Assembly (NCBI GenBank): GCA_910586015.1
Contig: CAJUGJ010000033.1
Span: 1-16,346 of the forward strand
From: an uncultured Lachnospiraceae bacterium
Lineage (GTDB): Bacteria > Bacillota > Clostridia > Lachnospirales > Lachnospiraceae
DNA: 16,346 nucleotides
Reading direction: 5' to 3'
This document shows, in pieces, positions 1 through 7,589 of the stretch. The notes below the pieces were generated by a model, which saw nothing but the letters and a program-made list of their open reading frames with translations, was not told the DNA's origin and did not search any database. Position numbers and translations under genes: made by a program. Each line of letters begins with the position of its first letter. Position 1 is the first letter of the stretch.

Positions 1-141
1 CACATCCGGCATTCCTCTTCCGTTTTCCCATTTAGAAACTGCCTGATTGGTAATCTCTAATAGTTCGGCAAGCTGCATTTGTGTCAGATTTTTTTCTTTT
101 CTGCACCGTGCAATAAATGCACCTATTCTTTTCTGATCCAT
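1..141 (-). CDS. XRE-family (Cro/C1-type) transcriptional regulator, N-terminal part only
   Basis: The gene begins at ATG 141 on the minus strand and runs off the left edge, so only 47 codons are visible. They form almost a complete helix-turn-helix: residues 1-20 make the first helix (MDQKRIGAFIARCRKEKNLT). The recognition segment follows, with Q-A-V-S-K-W-E-N-G near residues 33-41, the standard signature of this family. Such proteins bind palindromic operators, usually with a C-terminal dimerisation or sensor domain, which lies outside the window. A good ribosome binding site (AAAGGAG) lies about 9 bases upstream of the start, so this start is secure. The inverted repeat at 205-236 is upstream and could be its own operator. 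The regulated process cannot be deduced from this fragment. Confidence 0.88.
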   Translation of the reverse strand, partial: MDQKRIGAFIARCRKEKNLTQMQLAELLEITNQAVSKWENGRGMPDV

Positions 142-204
142 ACAATAAATCTCCTTTGTTATATTTGACCAGAGTATATCAAAAAGAGAATCTAATTAGA
201 ACAT

Positions 205-236
205 ACTAAGCGTTGATTCAATACTAAACGCTTAGT
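205..236. promoter_or_regulatory. Inverted-repeat operator candidate upstream of the XRE gene
   Basis: ACTAAGCGTT (205-214) and AACGCTTAGT (227-236) are perfect 10-base inverted copies separated by 12 bases. A second short perfect palindrome, TCTAATTAGA, lies at 191-200. Both sit 50-95 bases upstream of the XRE start at 141 and downstream of the shortened XRE gene at 251-451. This is where an autoregulatory operator would be expected. The repeat has no U-run behind it, so a terminator is less likely. Binding is inferred. Confidence 0.5.
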
Positions 237-250
237 TGAGTGTCACAAAT

Positions 251-451
251 TCAGTTATTACCTGTTGAATCAGTACATTTTTCTTCACGTTCCAACTGTA
301 TCACATCTGAAATGTCACAATCCAAAGTCTCACAAATTTTTGTCAACATTTCTATGCTGATATATTTTTCTTTTTCCATGTTCACAATTATATTAGTAGT
401 AAGACCAGCGACAAGCCACAAATCTTCCTTTCGCATATTGCGTTCTATCAA
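251..451 (-). pseudogene. Small XRE-type regulator, N-terminally shortened, possibly a remnant
   Basis: The readable part (TTG at 451 or ATG at 436 to TGA at 251) resembles the small single-domain XRE regulators of the YozG type, which are about 65-75 residues long. The match covers R-N-M-R-K-E-D-L, then the second half of the HTH, then I-S-I-E-M-L-T-K-I-C and the C-D-I-S-D-V-I end that marks this family. The expected first helix is coded just upstream in the same frame (Q-K-I-C-Y-N-I-L), but it has no start codon, follows an in-frame TAG, and no ribosome binding site is visible. A TTGTGG-17-TATAAT promoter-like pair (455-483, minus) would start RNA at about 448, inside the domain. Either translation starts poorly within the domain or the gene is decaying. 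I favour a remnant. Confidence 0.5.
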
Positions 452-483
452 TATATTATAGCAGATTTTTTGCTATTCCACAA

Positions 484-865
484 ATATTTCTTGACGGTAT
501 CGCCAGTTCCGTCTGGATTGTGCTTTTTCTTTCCCCTTTTGATTATCTCTAATTAGTCATGACTTAGAAGATAGCAATAGACACCTTTAAGATGGTTCAG
601 AATAGCTATATTTCAGAATAGGTGTATTGAGTTCTTATGAGGATCAGAATGTCTTGTTTTCACTACAAAGTTACTACGAATTTTGTTCGCAAGATACTGA
701 ATAATAAGTTTAGGAAATACAACAAATAGGGGATAATACTTTATCCTCTTTAGTATTCCCGACAATGAAGTCGCTTGATAAATAAAGCCAGTGTTTAGTG
801 TTTATATGGGTTTCAAAACTTAGGGAAATGCCGAAAATTACATTTTTGCATCAAATGGTGAAGAG
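484..865. other. Gene-free stretch, probably decayed sequence
   Basis: No gene with a start, ribosome binding site and reasonable length was found on either strand. Short protein-like open runs exist. On the minus strand, about 34 codons run through 550-450 and include N-P-D-G-T-G-D-T-V-K-K-Y-L. On the plus strand, about 30 codons at 613-705 include S-S-Y-E-D-Q-N-V-L-F-S-L. Neither has a start codon and I cannot name a family for either. A weak hairpin (GGATAA/TTATCC) lies near 731-745. This looks like eroded coding DNA, not a structured RNA. Confidence 0.4.
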
Positions 866-1072
866 ATGAAAAAAACGCATAATTTGGAGTATCCGCAGGA
901 GAACAAACACGAGTGGAACGAAGTATTTGTTTTTACCGAAGCGTATATGATCATTATAACAGGGATTGTATTAATTAGAATCTTATATATTTGTTTTCTG
1001 ATACAAAATCAGTCTACTAGACAAATTATTGTTGATAACTCAAACAAAGCAATATATAATTATACAAATTAG
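866..1072 (+). CDS. Hypothetical small single-pass membrane protein
   Basis: This is an open frame of 68 codons. The first 25 residues are polar (many K, E, H and N). A hydrophobic stretch at about residues 27-46 (A-Y-M-I-I-I-T-G-I-V-L-I-R-I-L) is long enough for one membrane pass, followed by a polar asparagine-rich tail. The start is poorly supported: only a weak GAAGAG precedes the ATG, with almost no spacing. A 13-codon open run (ATG 829) ends on the overlapping TGA at 867-869, so translation coupling is possible. The protein matches no family I recognise. In this AT-rich, degraded setting it could be a chance open frame or the remains of a longer membrane protein. Confidence 0.3.
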   Translation: MKKTHNLEYPQENKHEWNEVFVFTEAYMIIITGIVLIRILYICFLIQNQSTRQIIVDNSNKAIYNYTN

Positions 1073-1252
1073 AAAATTATATAAAAGATAATGGATATTC
1101 AATTTATTAATTAAGTAAGAAAATGAAGAGGGTAAAAATAATACGAGATATATTCATAAAATGTATACTTAGAGAAAGATAAATAGAACAGACTATAATA
1201 AAATAATACACGAATTTTATATAAATTGTACTTTGTTAAATTGGAGAAAGAT

Positions 1253-1975
1253 ATGAAGATATATAATGTAGGAAGCAGAGTAATGAACACATATGTTTAT
1301 CATACACCTGCTGGTTATATTATGATTGACACAGGATATGAACATAGCCTCAGAAATATAAAGAGGAATTTAAAGAAGCAAGATATTGCACTATCTGAAA
1401 TCAGATATGTTTTTCTGACACACGCACATGACGACCATGCGGGATTTTTGAATGAATTACTATCGAAATATCCAAATATAAAAGTTATTATAAGTGCTAA
1501 AGCTATGCCTATACTTTTGAAAGGACAGAACTCATTTGTCGGTGGATGCAGCAGTTTAACTGCATTAGCTTTTTGTAAGTTTATGAATCTAGTAGGGAAA
1601 GGAAAACATCTATTTCCTGTAATTGAAGAACAGTATTTCGATAGATTTATTGAAATATCACCTAATAACATATCTAATTTAGAAAAACGATTACATGGAA
1701 AAATATTATTTACACCAGGACATACATCCGATTCCATTTCACTAAAAATAGAAAATATTATTTTTTGCGGAGATGCTGCCATGAATGGTATACCAAGTTC
1801 TAAAAGGATTACGATATGGATAGAAGATAAAAATACCTTTTATAATTCATGGAATACTTTGATTGATGAAAAAGCTAATATTATTTATCCCGCACATGGA
1901 AAACCTTTTGATAGTAATGACTTGAAAAAATATATAAACTATATTCCTAAGATAGTACTTTATAAATTAAAATAA
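1253..1975 (+). CDS. Metallo-beta-lactamase-fold hydrolase
   Basis: This 240-residue protein has the full metal-ligand set of the MBL fold: H57-A-H59-D60-D61-H62 (HxHxDH), H157 in P-G-H-T-S-D-S, D174 in C-G-D-A and H215 in P-A-H-G-K-P. It has no signal peptide and should be cytoplasmic. The family uses a two-metal (usually zinc) centre to hydrolyse esters, lactones, thioesters or phosphodiesters, and the substrate cannot be read from the sequence. The compact form resembles lactonase- or glyoxalase-II-like members more than secreted beta-lactamases. ATG 1253 was chosen over the frame's upstream start at 1226 because GGAG lies 6 bases before it. The gene stands alone, converging on the adenylyltransferase gene across a shared hairpin. 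Antibiotic hydrolysis is possible but not indicated. Confidence 0.85.
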   Translation: MKIYNVGSRVMNTYVYHTPAGYIMIDTGYEHSLRNIKRNLKKQDIALSEIRYVFLTHAHDDHAGFLNELLSKYPNIKVIISAKAMPILLKGQNSFVGGCSSLTALAFCKFMNLVGKGKHLFPVIEEQYFDRFIEISPNNISNLEKRLHGKILFTPGHTSDSISLKIENIIFCGDAAMNGIPSSKRITIWIEDKNTFYNSWNTLIDEKANIIYPAHGKPFDSNDLKKYINYIPKIVLYKLK

Positions 1976-1982
1976 TTTAGAC

Positions 1983-2020
1983 AAGAATAAACACACCATT
2001 GTAAGGGGGTGTTTATTCTT
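1983..2020. terminator. Bidirectional hairpin terminator between convergent genes
   Basis: AAGAATAAACAC (1983-1994) pairs perfectly with GTGTTTATTCTT (2009-2020) across a 14-base loop. It lies 8 bases after the stop of the MBL gene and 8 bases after the end of the minus-strand adenylyltransferase gene. The arms are AT-rich at their bases, so each strand's transcript ends in a U-rich stretch. The position and symmetry fit a terminator serving both genes. Confidence 0.8.
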
Positions 2021-2027
2021 ATAAATC

Positions 2028-2897
2028 TTAAATAGTCTTTGCGTCTTTTGGCAATTTCCGTACACGCTCAAGAAATCCCCTAGCTGCTTTTCCTTCCGCT
2101 GTATTATATGTATATCCTAGATTGCTCCCTACATATTCTGCTGTTTGCTCAAATAAATCACACATATGTAGCACCGCCGTCCAAGCTTCCTCAACATTTC
2201 CACTAAAATAAGTATTCAGGTATCCTTGATACTCTTCCAATTTCAGCCACCTATATAAATACTTTGCAGACTTTCCGACACTGACCTGAAAATTCGTTTC
2301 AATACCAACTTTCCACGAAAGCATCTTTTCTAACTGCTTGCGAACAACAAAGTTGGTCATATCCTGTACATAGAGTATCTCCTCCCGCCACAATCCCTTT
2401 GCTATATTGTTGCTACACCACCAGAACTCATTAGCACATGCCTGAAACTGCGTTTCGGTAGGCTTTTTTACACGATAATCCTCATCTGTTGATTTTGGCA
2501 TTACTGGCAGAATATTTTCCTTATCCAACAGAATCCGACAAAGCTTGTCATCATGAATATGCTCTTGGGCAAATCGGATTGTCTGTACTCTAAGGTCAAT
2601 TCGGACACCATCTTCAAACTGCATCAGCCAGCCGTAGTTATTTTCTTTGTCACTTGGATAATCAGGATTTTCATCGGGATACTGCATATACAGAATTTTA
2701 CCAAACTTGTGAATCCAGTCTTTGTCCTCAATAAATGTCTTTGTTTCCCACACCACATACACAATATCATAGTCCTGAAAAATATCTTTAGGAACATTCG
2801 GATTTGTCCTCGAACCATTCATATATACTGCCAAAATCCTATCGTCTGTTTTTGCAATATCCATAAATAGTCCATACATTTTTTGCTCATTGCGCAT
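2028..2897 (-). CDS. ant(6): ANT(6)-family aminoglycoside 6-adenylyltransferase (streptomycin resistance type)
   Basis: This 289-residue protein is near the family's usual length of about 300. It has the nucleotidyltransferase signature G28-S29-R30 followed by F-Q-D42-Y-D44-I, with a third acidic residue at D101 in R-I-D-L. These are the expected Mg-ATP ligands. The middle section (N-E-F-W-W, G-L-W-R-E-E-I-L-Y, S-W-K-V-G-I-E-T) matches the conserved core of ANT(6)/AadE, which adenylates streptomycin. It differs at many positions from what I remember of mobile aadE, so it is probably a divergent chromosomal relative and its substrate is unproven. The ATG at 2897 has GGAGG 6 bases upstream, and a TTGAAA/TAAAAT promoter is visible. 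It is monocistronic, divergent from the PadR unit and convergent with the MBL gene. Confidence 0.88.
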   Translation of the reverse strand: MRNEQKMYGLFMDIAKTDDRILAVYMNGSRTNPNVPKDIFQDYDIVYVVWETKTFIEDKDWIHKFGKILYMQYPDENPDYPSDKENNYGWLMQFEDGVRIDLRVQTIRFAQEHIHDDKLCRILLDKENILPVMPKSTDEDYRVKKPTETQFQACANEFWWCSNNIAKGLWREEILYVQDMTNFVVRKQLEKMLSWKVGIETNFQVSVGKSAKYLYRWLKLEEYQGYLNTYFSGNVEEAWTAVLHMCDLFEQTAEYVGSNLGYTYNTAEGKAARGFLERVRKLPKDAKTI

Positions 2898-2968
2898 AAA
2901 AAACCTCCAATTTTATAAATTAGCATTTTTTTGCTCTAAACAACTTTGTAAAATTCTTCAATGGTATT

Positions 2969-2996
2969 ATTTTACCACAAATGCACAAATTTTCAA
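2969..2996 (-). promoter_or_regulatory. Promoter of the ANT(6) gene
   Basis: On the minus strand a -35 TTGAAA (2991-2996) and a -10 TAAAAT (2969-2974) are separated by 16 bases. The predicted start of transcription near 2962 gives a leader of about 65 bases. No hairpin or operator is obvious within it. Confidence 0.6.
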
Positions 2997-3033
2997 ACAA
3001 AAGACTTTCCTAAAATAAAGCTTTCTTTTTTCT

Positions 3034-3063
3034 TTGATATATGCTATTATTAAATAGTACTAT
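3034..3063 (+). promoter_or_regulatory. Promoter of the padR-CPBP operon
   Basis: A -35 TTGATA (3034-3039) and -10 TACTAT (3058-3063) lie 18 bases apart, placing the transcription start near 3070, 34 bases before the PadR start codon. A second -10-like TATAAT at 3080-3085 lacks a -35 and would start RNA inside the ribosome binding site. Confidence 0.6.
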
Positions 3064-3080
3064 ATATATAAAGTACTATT
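3053..3080. promoter_or_regulatory. Probable PadR operator overlapping the promoter
   Basis: AATAGTACT (3053-3061) and AGTACTATT (3072-3080) are perfect 9-base inverted copies with a 10-base AT spacer, so matching half-sites lie 19 bases apart, close to two helical turns. The left arm overlaps the -10 box and the right arm covers the transcription start. A dimer bound here would block RNA polymerase, which fits the usual autorepression by PadR proteins. The link to this PadR protein is inferred from position. Confidence 0.7.
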
Positions 3081-3103
3081 ATAATAGACAAGGAGAAAAA
3101 GAA

Positions 3104-3640
3104 ATGTTATCAAAACCAGCTATGTTACTTTTGGGTATTATTTATGAAAAACCCCTTAATGGATATGAAATAACAAAATTGTTGAATTATTTGAACATTA
3201 AGTGGTGGTTTAATATTGCAGATTCAACGGTTTATATGACTTTAAAGAATCTTGAGAAAAAGGGGTTGATTAAGGGGGTAATAGAAAAAGTAGGAAATAT
3301 GCCAGATAGAACGATTTATTCTCTAACAGAGGAAGGAAAAGAGGAATTAAAGAAAAGTATTAAAAGATCTATTTTACAATTTAATTATGATACTAATATT
3401 TTCACTATAGCTGCTTTTTATATGGATATTTTAGAAACAGAAGAAAAGAAAAGATTACTAGAAAAAAGATTAAATATCCTACAATCCTATCTTGATGGAA
3501 TTAAGAAACAGGATAGTACGTTATGGGAACAAGAAGTATCTGTTTTTCATGTGGCAAATTTGAAACGTATGATAGATATTGTAAATGCTGAAATAACAGG
3601 AACAAAAAGACTATTATTAGCTTGTGAGGGGAAAAGATGA
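3104..3640 (+). CDS. PadR-family transcriptional regulator
   Basis: This 178-residue protein begins with the PadR winged helix: L-L-L-G-I-I-Y-E-K-P-L-N-G-Y-E-I at about residues 8-23, S-T-V-Y-M-T-L-K-N-L-E-K-K-G-L-I at about 40-56, and the wing R-T-I-Y-S-L-T-E-E-G-K at about 68-79. A long helical C-terminal half for dimerisation follows, as in the larger subfamily typified by PadR and VirR/AphA-like proteins. These are repressors released by small molecules such as phenolics or drugs. The start at 3104 was chosen because AGGAG lies 8 bases upstream; the frame also opens at 3041 but without a site. The gene shares its last bases with the downstream protease gene (ATGA), so the two are translationally coupled and probably controlled by the 3053-3080 repeat. 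Confidence 0.88.
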   Translation: MLSKPAMLLLGIIYEKPLNGYEITKLLNYLNIKWWFNIADSTVYMTLKNLEKKGLIKGVIEKVGNMPDRTIYSLTEEGKEELKKSIKRSILQFNYDTNIFTIAAFYMDILETEEKKRLLEKRLNILQSYLDGIKKQDSTLWEQEVSVFHVANLKRMIDIVNAEITGTKRLLLACEGKR

Positions 3641-4350
3641 ACAGAAAAAAATTTTTATTATTTTGTTGTATATCTGAGATATTGATTATAATATGTATAG
3701 CTACTGCATGTATATTTGAGGATTTTAAATTTTATGTATTTTATAATTTTATCTATGGAATCACTATAAGTTTAGGATTGCCTTTGTTTTTTTTATATAG
3801 AGAAAAACAAAACCTTGATACTGTTGGTATAAAAAAGATTGGCAGTTATCAAATGATTATTTTGGTAGCTTTTATTATATTTTCTATTGGAGGACAAATC
3901 ATTCCTAAAATAATAGCAAAGGAATATATAGTATGGAAAGTACTTCCAAAAGCACTTTTGCCCCTTGTTATGACTACTTTTTTCGAAGAATTTTTGTTTC
4001 GTGGGTTTATACAGATTCGTTTAGAAAAGTATTTTGGAAGTATTCTAGCAATACTAACTTCAGGATTTTTATTTTCACTTTATCATTTAGGCTATCCCGG
4101 TTTTAGAACAGTAAATGATTTATTATTATTATTTGCAGTAGGTATTGGATTTGCAGCTGCATTTAAATTATCGGGTAACAATTTAATTGTTTCCTTTTTT
4201 GTTAATTTACCTAATGCGTTTGTAACATACGTTTTAAAATATTGGAAGTTCCCTAAAATGACAGTGTACAGTTCATTCTATGCAGGAATTACAATATTTT
4301 TGATAGGTATGATAATTTATTTTTATAGAAAAAACTCTAAGTTTAATTAA
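3637..4350 (+). CDS. CPBP-family intramembrane protease (CAAX/bacteriocin-processing type), motif 3 altered
   Basis: This 237-residue protein is almost entirely hydrophobic, with about 7-8 membrane segments. Motif 1 is F-F-E117-E118-F-L-F-R122 (EExxxR) and motif 2 is F146-S-L-Y-H150 (FxxxH); both are intact. Motif 3, usually HxxxN or HxxxD, appears here as S186-F-F-V-N190, so the histidine is a serine. Relatives (Abi/CAAX proteases) act in the membrane on prenylated proteins, bacteriocins or signalling proteins, or serve as bacteriocin self-immunity. The start overlaps the stop of the PadR gene, which implies regulation by that repressor. No bacteriocin precursor was seen nearby. Loss of the third motif may mean reduced or changed catalysis, and the substrate is unknown. 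Confidence 0.82.
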   Translation: MNRKKFLLFCCISEILIIICIATACIFEDFKFYVFYNFIYGITISLGLPLFFLYREKQNLDTVGIKKIGSYQMIILVAFIIFSIGGQIIPKIIAKEYIVWKVLPKALLPLVMTTFFEEFLFRGFIQIRLEKYFGSILAILTSGFLFSLYHLGYPGFRTVNDLLLLFAVGIGFAAAFKLSGNNLIVSFFVNLPNAFVTYVLKYWKFPKMTVYSSFYAGITIFLIGMIIYFYRKNSKFN

Positions 4351-4375
4351 TTTGCAACAGCAACAAACTATATCA

Positions 4376-5680
4376 CTATATAAAACCTTTCATCCTCCAT
4401 TTTCCTGACTGCCAGCGTAAGAACATAAAAAAAGCACGTATACATTCATCACTAGCAAGTCCTATATAAGCACCTATTACCAAAAAATTTAGATGAATTC
4501 CAAAAAACCATGTACCACCCACCATACAAATATACATAAATATCACTCCGATAATGGTAGTAAAAAGAGCATCTCCACTGGTTTTTAGTGCCTGTCCAAA
4601 TACTAAGTTTGTCACACGTCCCACCTCAAGAGCAATATCAATGATCAGAAGTGTTTTTACTAAAGCTATCATTTCTGTATCATTTGTAAATATTCTTATG
4701 ATATAATTGGAATTAAAGGCAAAGAAAGCTTGTAGTCCTGCTGCCACACAGATTCCAATACACGCCACTTTTTTAGTTCCTTTATCACAGGCTTCGTAAT
4801 CTCGTGTACCAATCCTCCAACCTGTCATAATAGCATTTGTTTGGGCTAATGCTGCACCAATACAATAGGAGAAATTTGAAATTTGGGCAGCATAGGATCT
4901 TGCGGTTACATGAAATCCAGATTCATCCATCTGATTTAAAAACCGAATCGTTAAAGTCATTGCTATGTTATAAAGTGCAGTTTCTAGAGCAGAAGGAAAA
5001 CCTACTTTTATGATCTGAGCAAATACGGTTCTGTTTTTAAGTCTTTGCTTATCTTCTTTTGCTCTAATTAAAAATGTTGAAATGACAATAACAATGATAA
5101 GATTTAGAACTCTTGATATAACTGTAGCAATGGCAACTCCTGCTACACCAGTATGAAATACAAATAAAAAAACTACATTCAAAAGTAGATTTACTATGTT
5201 TGCCAACAAAGTAGCAATAAGAGGTTGTTTAGCATAGCCAAAGGCTCTTAAATAGCTAGAGAAAATAGGAATTAAAGCATTCAAAAAACAGAATCCACCT
5301 ACGATTTTAAGATATGTCTTTGCATAATCCATAAGAAGAGGTGCTACTCCTACAATTTCAAGTATATTTTCTGAAAAACTAAACAAAAAAACAGAAAGAA
5401 AAATACCAAGTAGAGCATTAAAAACAGCTCCTAGCTGTCTTGCCTGATAGGCAACTCCAATTTTCTTTGCCCCAATATATTGTGTCATTACAGCTATCAT
5501 TCCTGATGATATTATATGAAACATAATAATAAAAACATTAATATAAGTATTGACTGTACCTACTGCTCCAACCGCATTATCTCCTACAGTAGAAAGCATT
5601 ATAGTGTCTACCATTCCTGCCAGCATATAACATAATGTTTCAAGAGCAATAGGTATATATAATTTTATAAATGATTTCAT
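4376..5680 (-). CDS. MATE-family multidrug/cation antiporter
   Basis: This 434-residue protein has about 12 hydrophobic segments in two similar halves, as in the MATE (NorM/DinF) transporters, which expel drugs or metabolites using a sodium or proton gradient. The amino end (K-L-Y-I-P-I-A-L-E-T-L, then M-V-D-T-I-M-L-S) is the typical MATE opening with the helix-1 proline and V-D-T-I-M motif. The second half restarts with K-V-G-F-P-S-A-L-E-T. The ATG at 5680 has AAAGGA 8 bases upstream. It lies 39 bases downstream of the GH13 gene in the same direction with no hairpin between, so it is probably transcribed with it. Export of a sugar or sugar-linked compound is conceivable, but the substrate is unknown. 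Confidence 0.9.
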   Translation of the reverse strand: MKSFIKLYIPIALETLCYMLAGMVDTIMLSTVGDNAVGAVGTVNTYINVFIIMFHIISSGMIAVMTQYIGAKKIGVAYQARQLGAVFNALLGIFLSVFLFSFSENILEIVGVAPLLMDYAKTYLKIVGGFCFLNALIPIFSSYLRAFGYAKQPLIATLLANIVNLLLNVVFLFVFHTGVAGVAIATVISRVLNLIIVIVISTFLIRAKEDKQRLKNRTVFAQIIKVGFPSALETALYNIAMTLTIRFLNQMDESGFHVTARSYAAQISNFSYCIGAALAQTNAIMTGWRIGTRDYEACDKGTKKVACIGICVAAGLQAFFAFNSNYIIRIFTNDTEMIALVKTLLIIDIALEVGRVTNLVFGQALKTSGDALFTTIIGVIFMYICMVGGTWFFGIHLNFLVIGAYIGLASDECIRAFFMFLRWQSGKWRMKGFI

Positions 5681-5719
5681 AAATAAAATCCTTTCTCTTA
5701 ACCTCTATATTTCGATTTA

Positions 5720-7438
5720 TTATTTCACAAGTACCACTGTTTCATAGTCTTCTAAATTTCCTGAAAAGATTTGATTATGAATAAGATTTCTCATTCCTTT
5801 GAGCTGTGGCAGGTTCACAGTTCCTTTTTGTGTATGAAAAATCAGTATAATATTTTGAATGTTTAGATGTCTACTGATATAAATAAGTCCTTTCTTATCG
5901 TCTGTGTATTGTTCTGTAATAGTACCTTCTGTCAGTACAGGATATTCATGTCTAATTTGGATAAGTGTCTGATAATAGTGGAATACTTCTTTGTTTTGTC
6001 TGTTTTTATCCCAAAGCATACCTCGTCTGCAATCTGGATCAGACCCCCCTTTTAATAATACCTCATCACCATAATATATCATTGGCATACCGGGAAGGAG
6101 AAGTTGTAGTGATGCCGCTAACATTTGTTTTTTTATATCATTATGAACACTGTGTATAAATCGTGCTGTGTCATGAGTATCGATAAAATTCCAAAGATAT
6201 CCTTCTAAGCAACGGTTTAAGTTGCCCTTTACAAAGTTAAGATTTTCCATAAAAGTAGATGGACATAGTGTTTCTGATGAAATCAAATCTAATACTGAAT
6301 GATAAAATTGATAATTCATTACACTATCCCATTCATCACCTTCTAAAAAATCACCAGCAAAATGCCAAATTTCTCCGATTAGCAGAATATCTTTCTTTAT
6401 CGCTTTCATTTCTCTTCGAAATCTTTTCCAAAAGGTATGACTGATCTCATCTGCTACATCCAAACGCCATCCATCAATATTACATTCCTTTATCCAATAA
6501 GAAGCTACATCCATTATAAAATCGGCTGTTTCTTCATTTTGCAGATTTAGTTTTGGCATAGGATAGGCATAACTAAAAGTCTTGTAGTTAGGTCTTTTTC
6601 CTCGCTCCATGATAAGAGGAAAATTCTTAATATAGTACCAATTTAAATATTGGGATTGCTCTTTTTTTTCCCTTATATCCTGAAAGGCAAAAAAGTCCAT
6701 TGATGTATGGTTAAATACACCATCTAAAATAATAAACATCCCCAATTTATGTGCTTTGTCTACCAGTTCTTTTAAATCCTCTTTACTTCCAAAAGACGGA
6801 TCAATCTTATAATAGTCATCAATATTATATTTATGGCTGGAATTAGAACTAAAAATGGGCGTCATATAGATAATATCTATACCCAATTCCTTTATATAAT
6901 TTAGGTGATTGATGATTCCTCTAAAAGAGCCTTTCAGATCCGCATTTTGATCAATCGGTGTCTGATACCAGATCGTTTCATCTATTTTCTTATCCGAGGC
7001 AAAACGGGATGGAAAGATCTGATATATAACTTTATTTTTTGCCCATTTGGGTAGTTCAAATCGTTCTTCCTCTCTAAGAGTCTGCGGACAGTCATACATT
7101 TTTTCAATATCTGTAATACATTCATCATAAAAGTTATGATTTCCATAATATATAATTTTTCCTGATGTATCTTCTATTTCAAAAAAATATCGAAGACAAA
7201 CCATATCAATTTCTATTATAGTTTCATAATAATCTATATAATGATCCGAATAAGTGAGTTTCATTATGTGTTTCTGTCTTGTATCTATCAATTTGACTGG
7301 TAAATATTTGTCCTGTATATGAAGAATTATCTTTATAGCATCTCCCTTTTTCACCTCAAGTCTAATCAAAAAGTGTCCATTTTCTACTGCATAACAATAT
7401 CTTTTGTCTGCAAAATGTCTAATTGCTGCATATTCCAT
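5720..7438 (-). CDS. GH13 cyclomaltodextrinase/neopullulanase-like alpha-glucan hydrolase
   Basis: This 572-residue enzyme of the GH13_20-like kind hydrolyses alpha-1,4-glucans, cyclodextrins or maltooligosaccharides. Residues 1-120 look like the N-terminal CBM34-type beta domain. The (beta/alpha)8 barrel starts at W-A-K-N-K-V-I-Y-Q-I-F-P-S-R-F. The four conserved regions are present: D239-G-V-F-N-H244, G323-W-R-L-D327-V-A-D (nucleophile D327), G-E356-I-W (acid/base) and D420-T-H-D423 (third acid). M-P-K-L-N near residue 295 is also typical of this subfamily. With no signal peptide it should act in the cytoplasm on imported oligosaccharides, but no sugar transporter is in the window. The ATG at 7438 follows GAGGAA. 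It diverges from the AraC gene, a probable activator, and leads into the MATE gene. Confidence 0.92.
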   Translation of the reverse strand: MEYAAIRHFADKRYCYAVENGHFLIRLEVKKGDAIKIILHIQDKYLPVKLIDTRQKHIMKLTYSDHYIDYYETIIEIDMVCLRYFFEIEDTSGKIIYYGNHNFYDECITDIEKMYDCPQTLREEERFELPKWAKNKVIYQIFPSRFASDKKIDETIWYQTPIDQNADLKGSFRGIINHLNYIKELGIDIIYMTPIFSSNSSHKYNIDDYYKIDPSFGSKEDLKELVDKAHKLGMFIILDGVFNHTSMDFFAFQDIREKKEQSQYLNWYYIKNFPLIMERGKRPNYKTFSYAYPMPKLNLQNEETADFIMDVASYWIKECNIDGWRLDVADEISHTFWKRFRREMKAIKKDILLIGEIWHFAGDFLEGDEWDSVMNYQFYHSVLDLISSETLCPSTFMENLNFVKGNLNRCLEGYLWNFIDTHDTARFIHSVHNDIKKQMLAASLQLLLPGMPMIYYGDEVLLKGGSDPDCRRGMLWDKNRQNKEVFHYYQTLIQIRHEYPVLTEGTITEQYTDDKKGLIYISRHLNIQNIILIFHTQKGTVNLPQLKGMRNLIHNQIFSGNLEDYETVVLVK

Positions 7439-7496
7439 TCTTTTTCCTCATTTCTAACTTATTATTTAAAAGATTTGGTTGCTATAACAAAATTAA

Positions 7497-7525
7497 TTGT
7501 ATTATACTCTTATACATGCTATAAT
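7497..7525 (+). promoter_or_regulatory. Promoter of the araC-type regulator operon
   Basis: A -35 TTGTAT (7497-7502) and -10 TATAAT (7520-7525) are separated by 17 bases, with TG in the extended -10 position (TGCTATAAT). The predicted transcript starts near 7532 and has about 58 untranslated bases. Confidence 0.65.
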
Positions 7526-7529
7526 TCTT
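7501..7529 (-). promoter_or_regulatory. Promoter of the GH13-MATE unit, weak -35, probably activator dependent
   Basis: On the minus strand a perfect -10 TATAAT (7501-7506) is preceded, 17 bases away, by AAGAAT (7524-7529), a poor -35. This pattern is common in promoters that need an AraC-type activator. It overlaps the divergent regulator promoter almost completely, so occupancy of one would affect the other. The AT-rich 7530-7585 stretch is where activator sites would lie, though no clear repeat is visible. Confidence 0.45.
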
Positions 7530-7589
7530 GCAATATAATCGTAATTTTTTAACACAATCCTATTTTAATATTATATTTGGAGAAATTTT

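Noticed and set aside
1315..1782. Minus-strand 155-residue open frame
   Set aside because: It is antisense to the metallo-hydrolase gene, which has all catalytic motifs; it has no start signal.
1253..1975. Calling the MBL protein a beta-lactamase
   Set aside because: It has no signal peptide and its layout matches general MBL hydrolases; the metal motif alone does not indicate beta-lactam hydrolysis.
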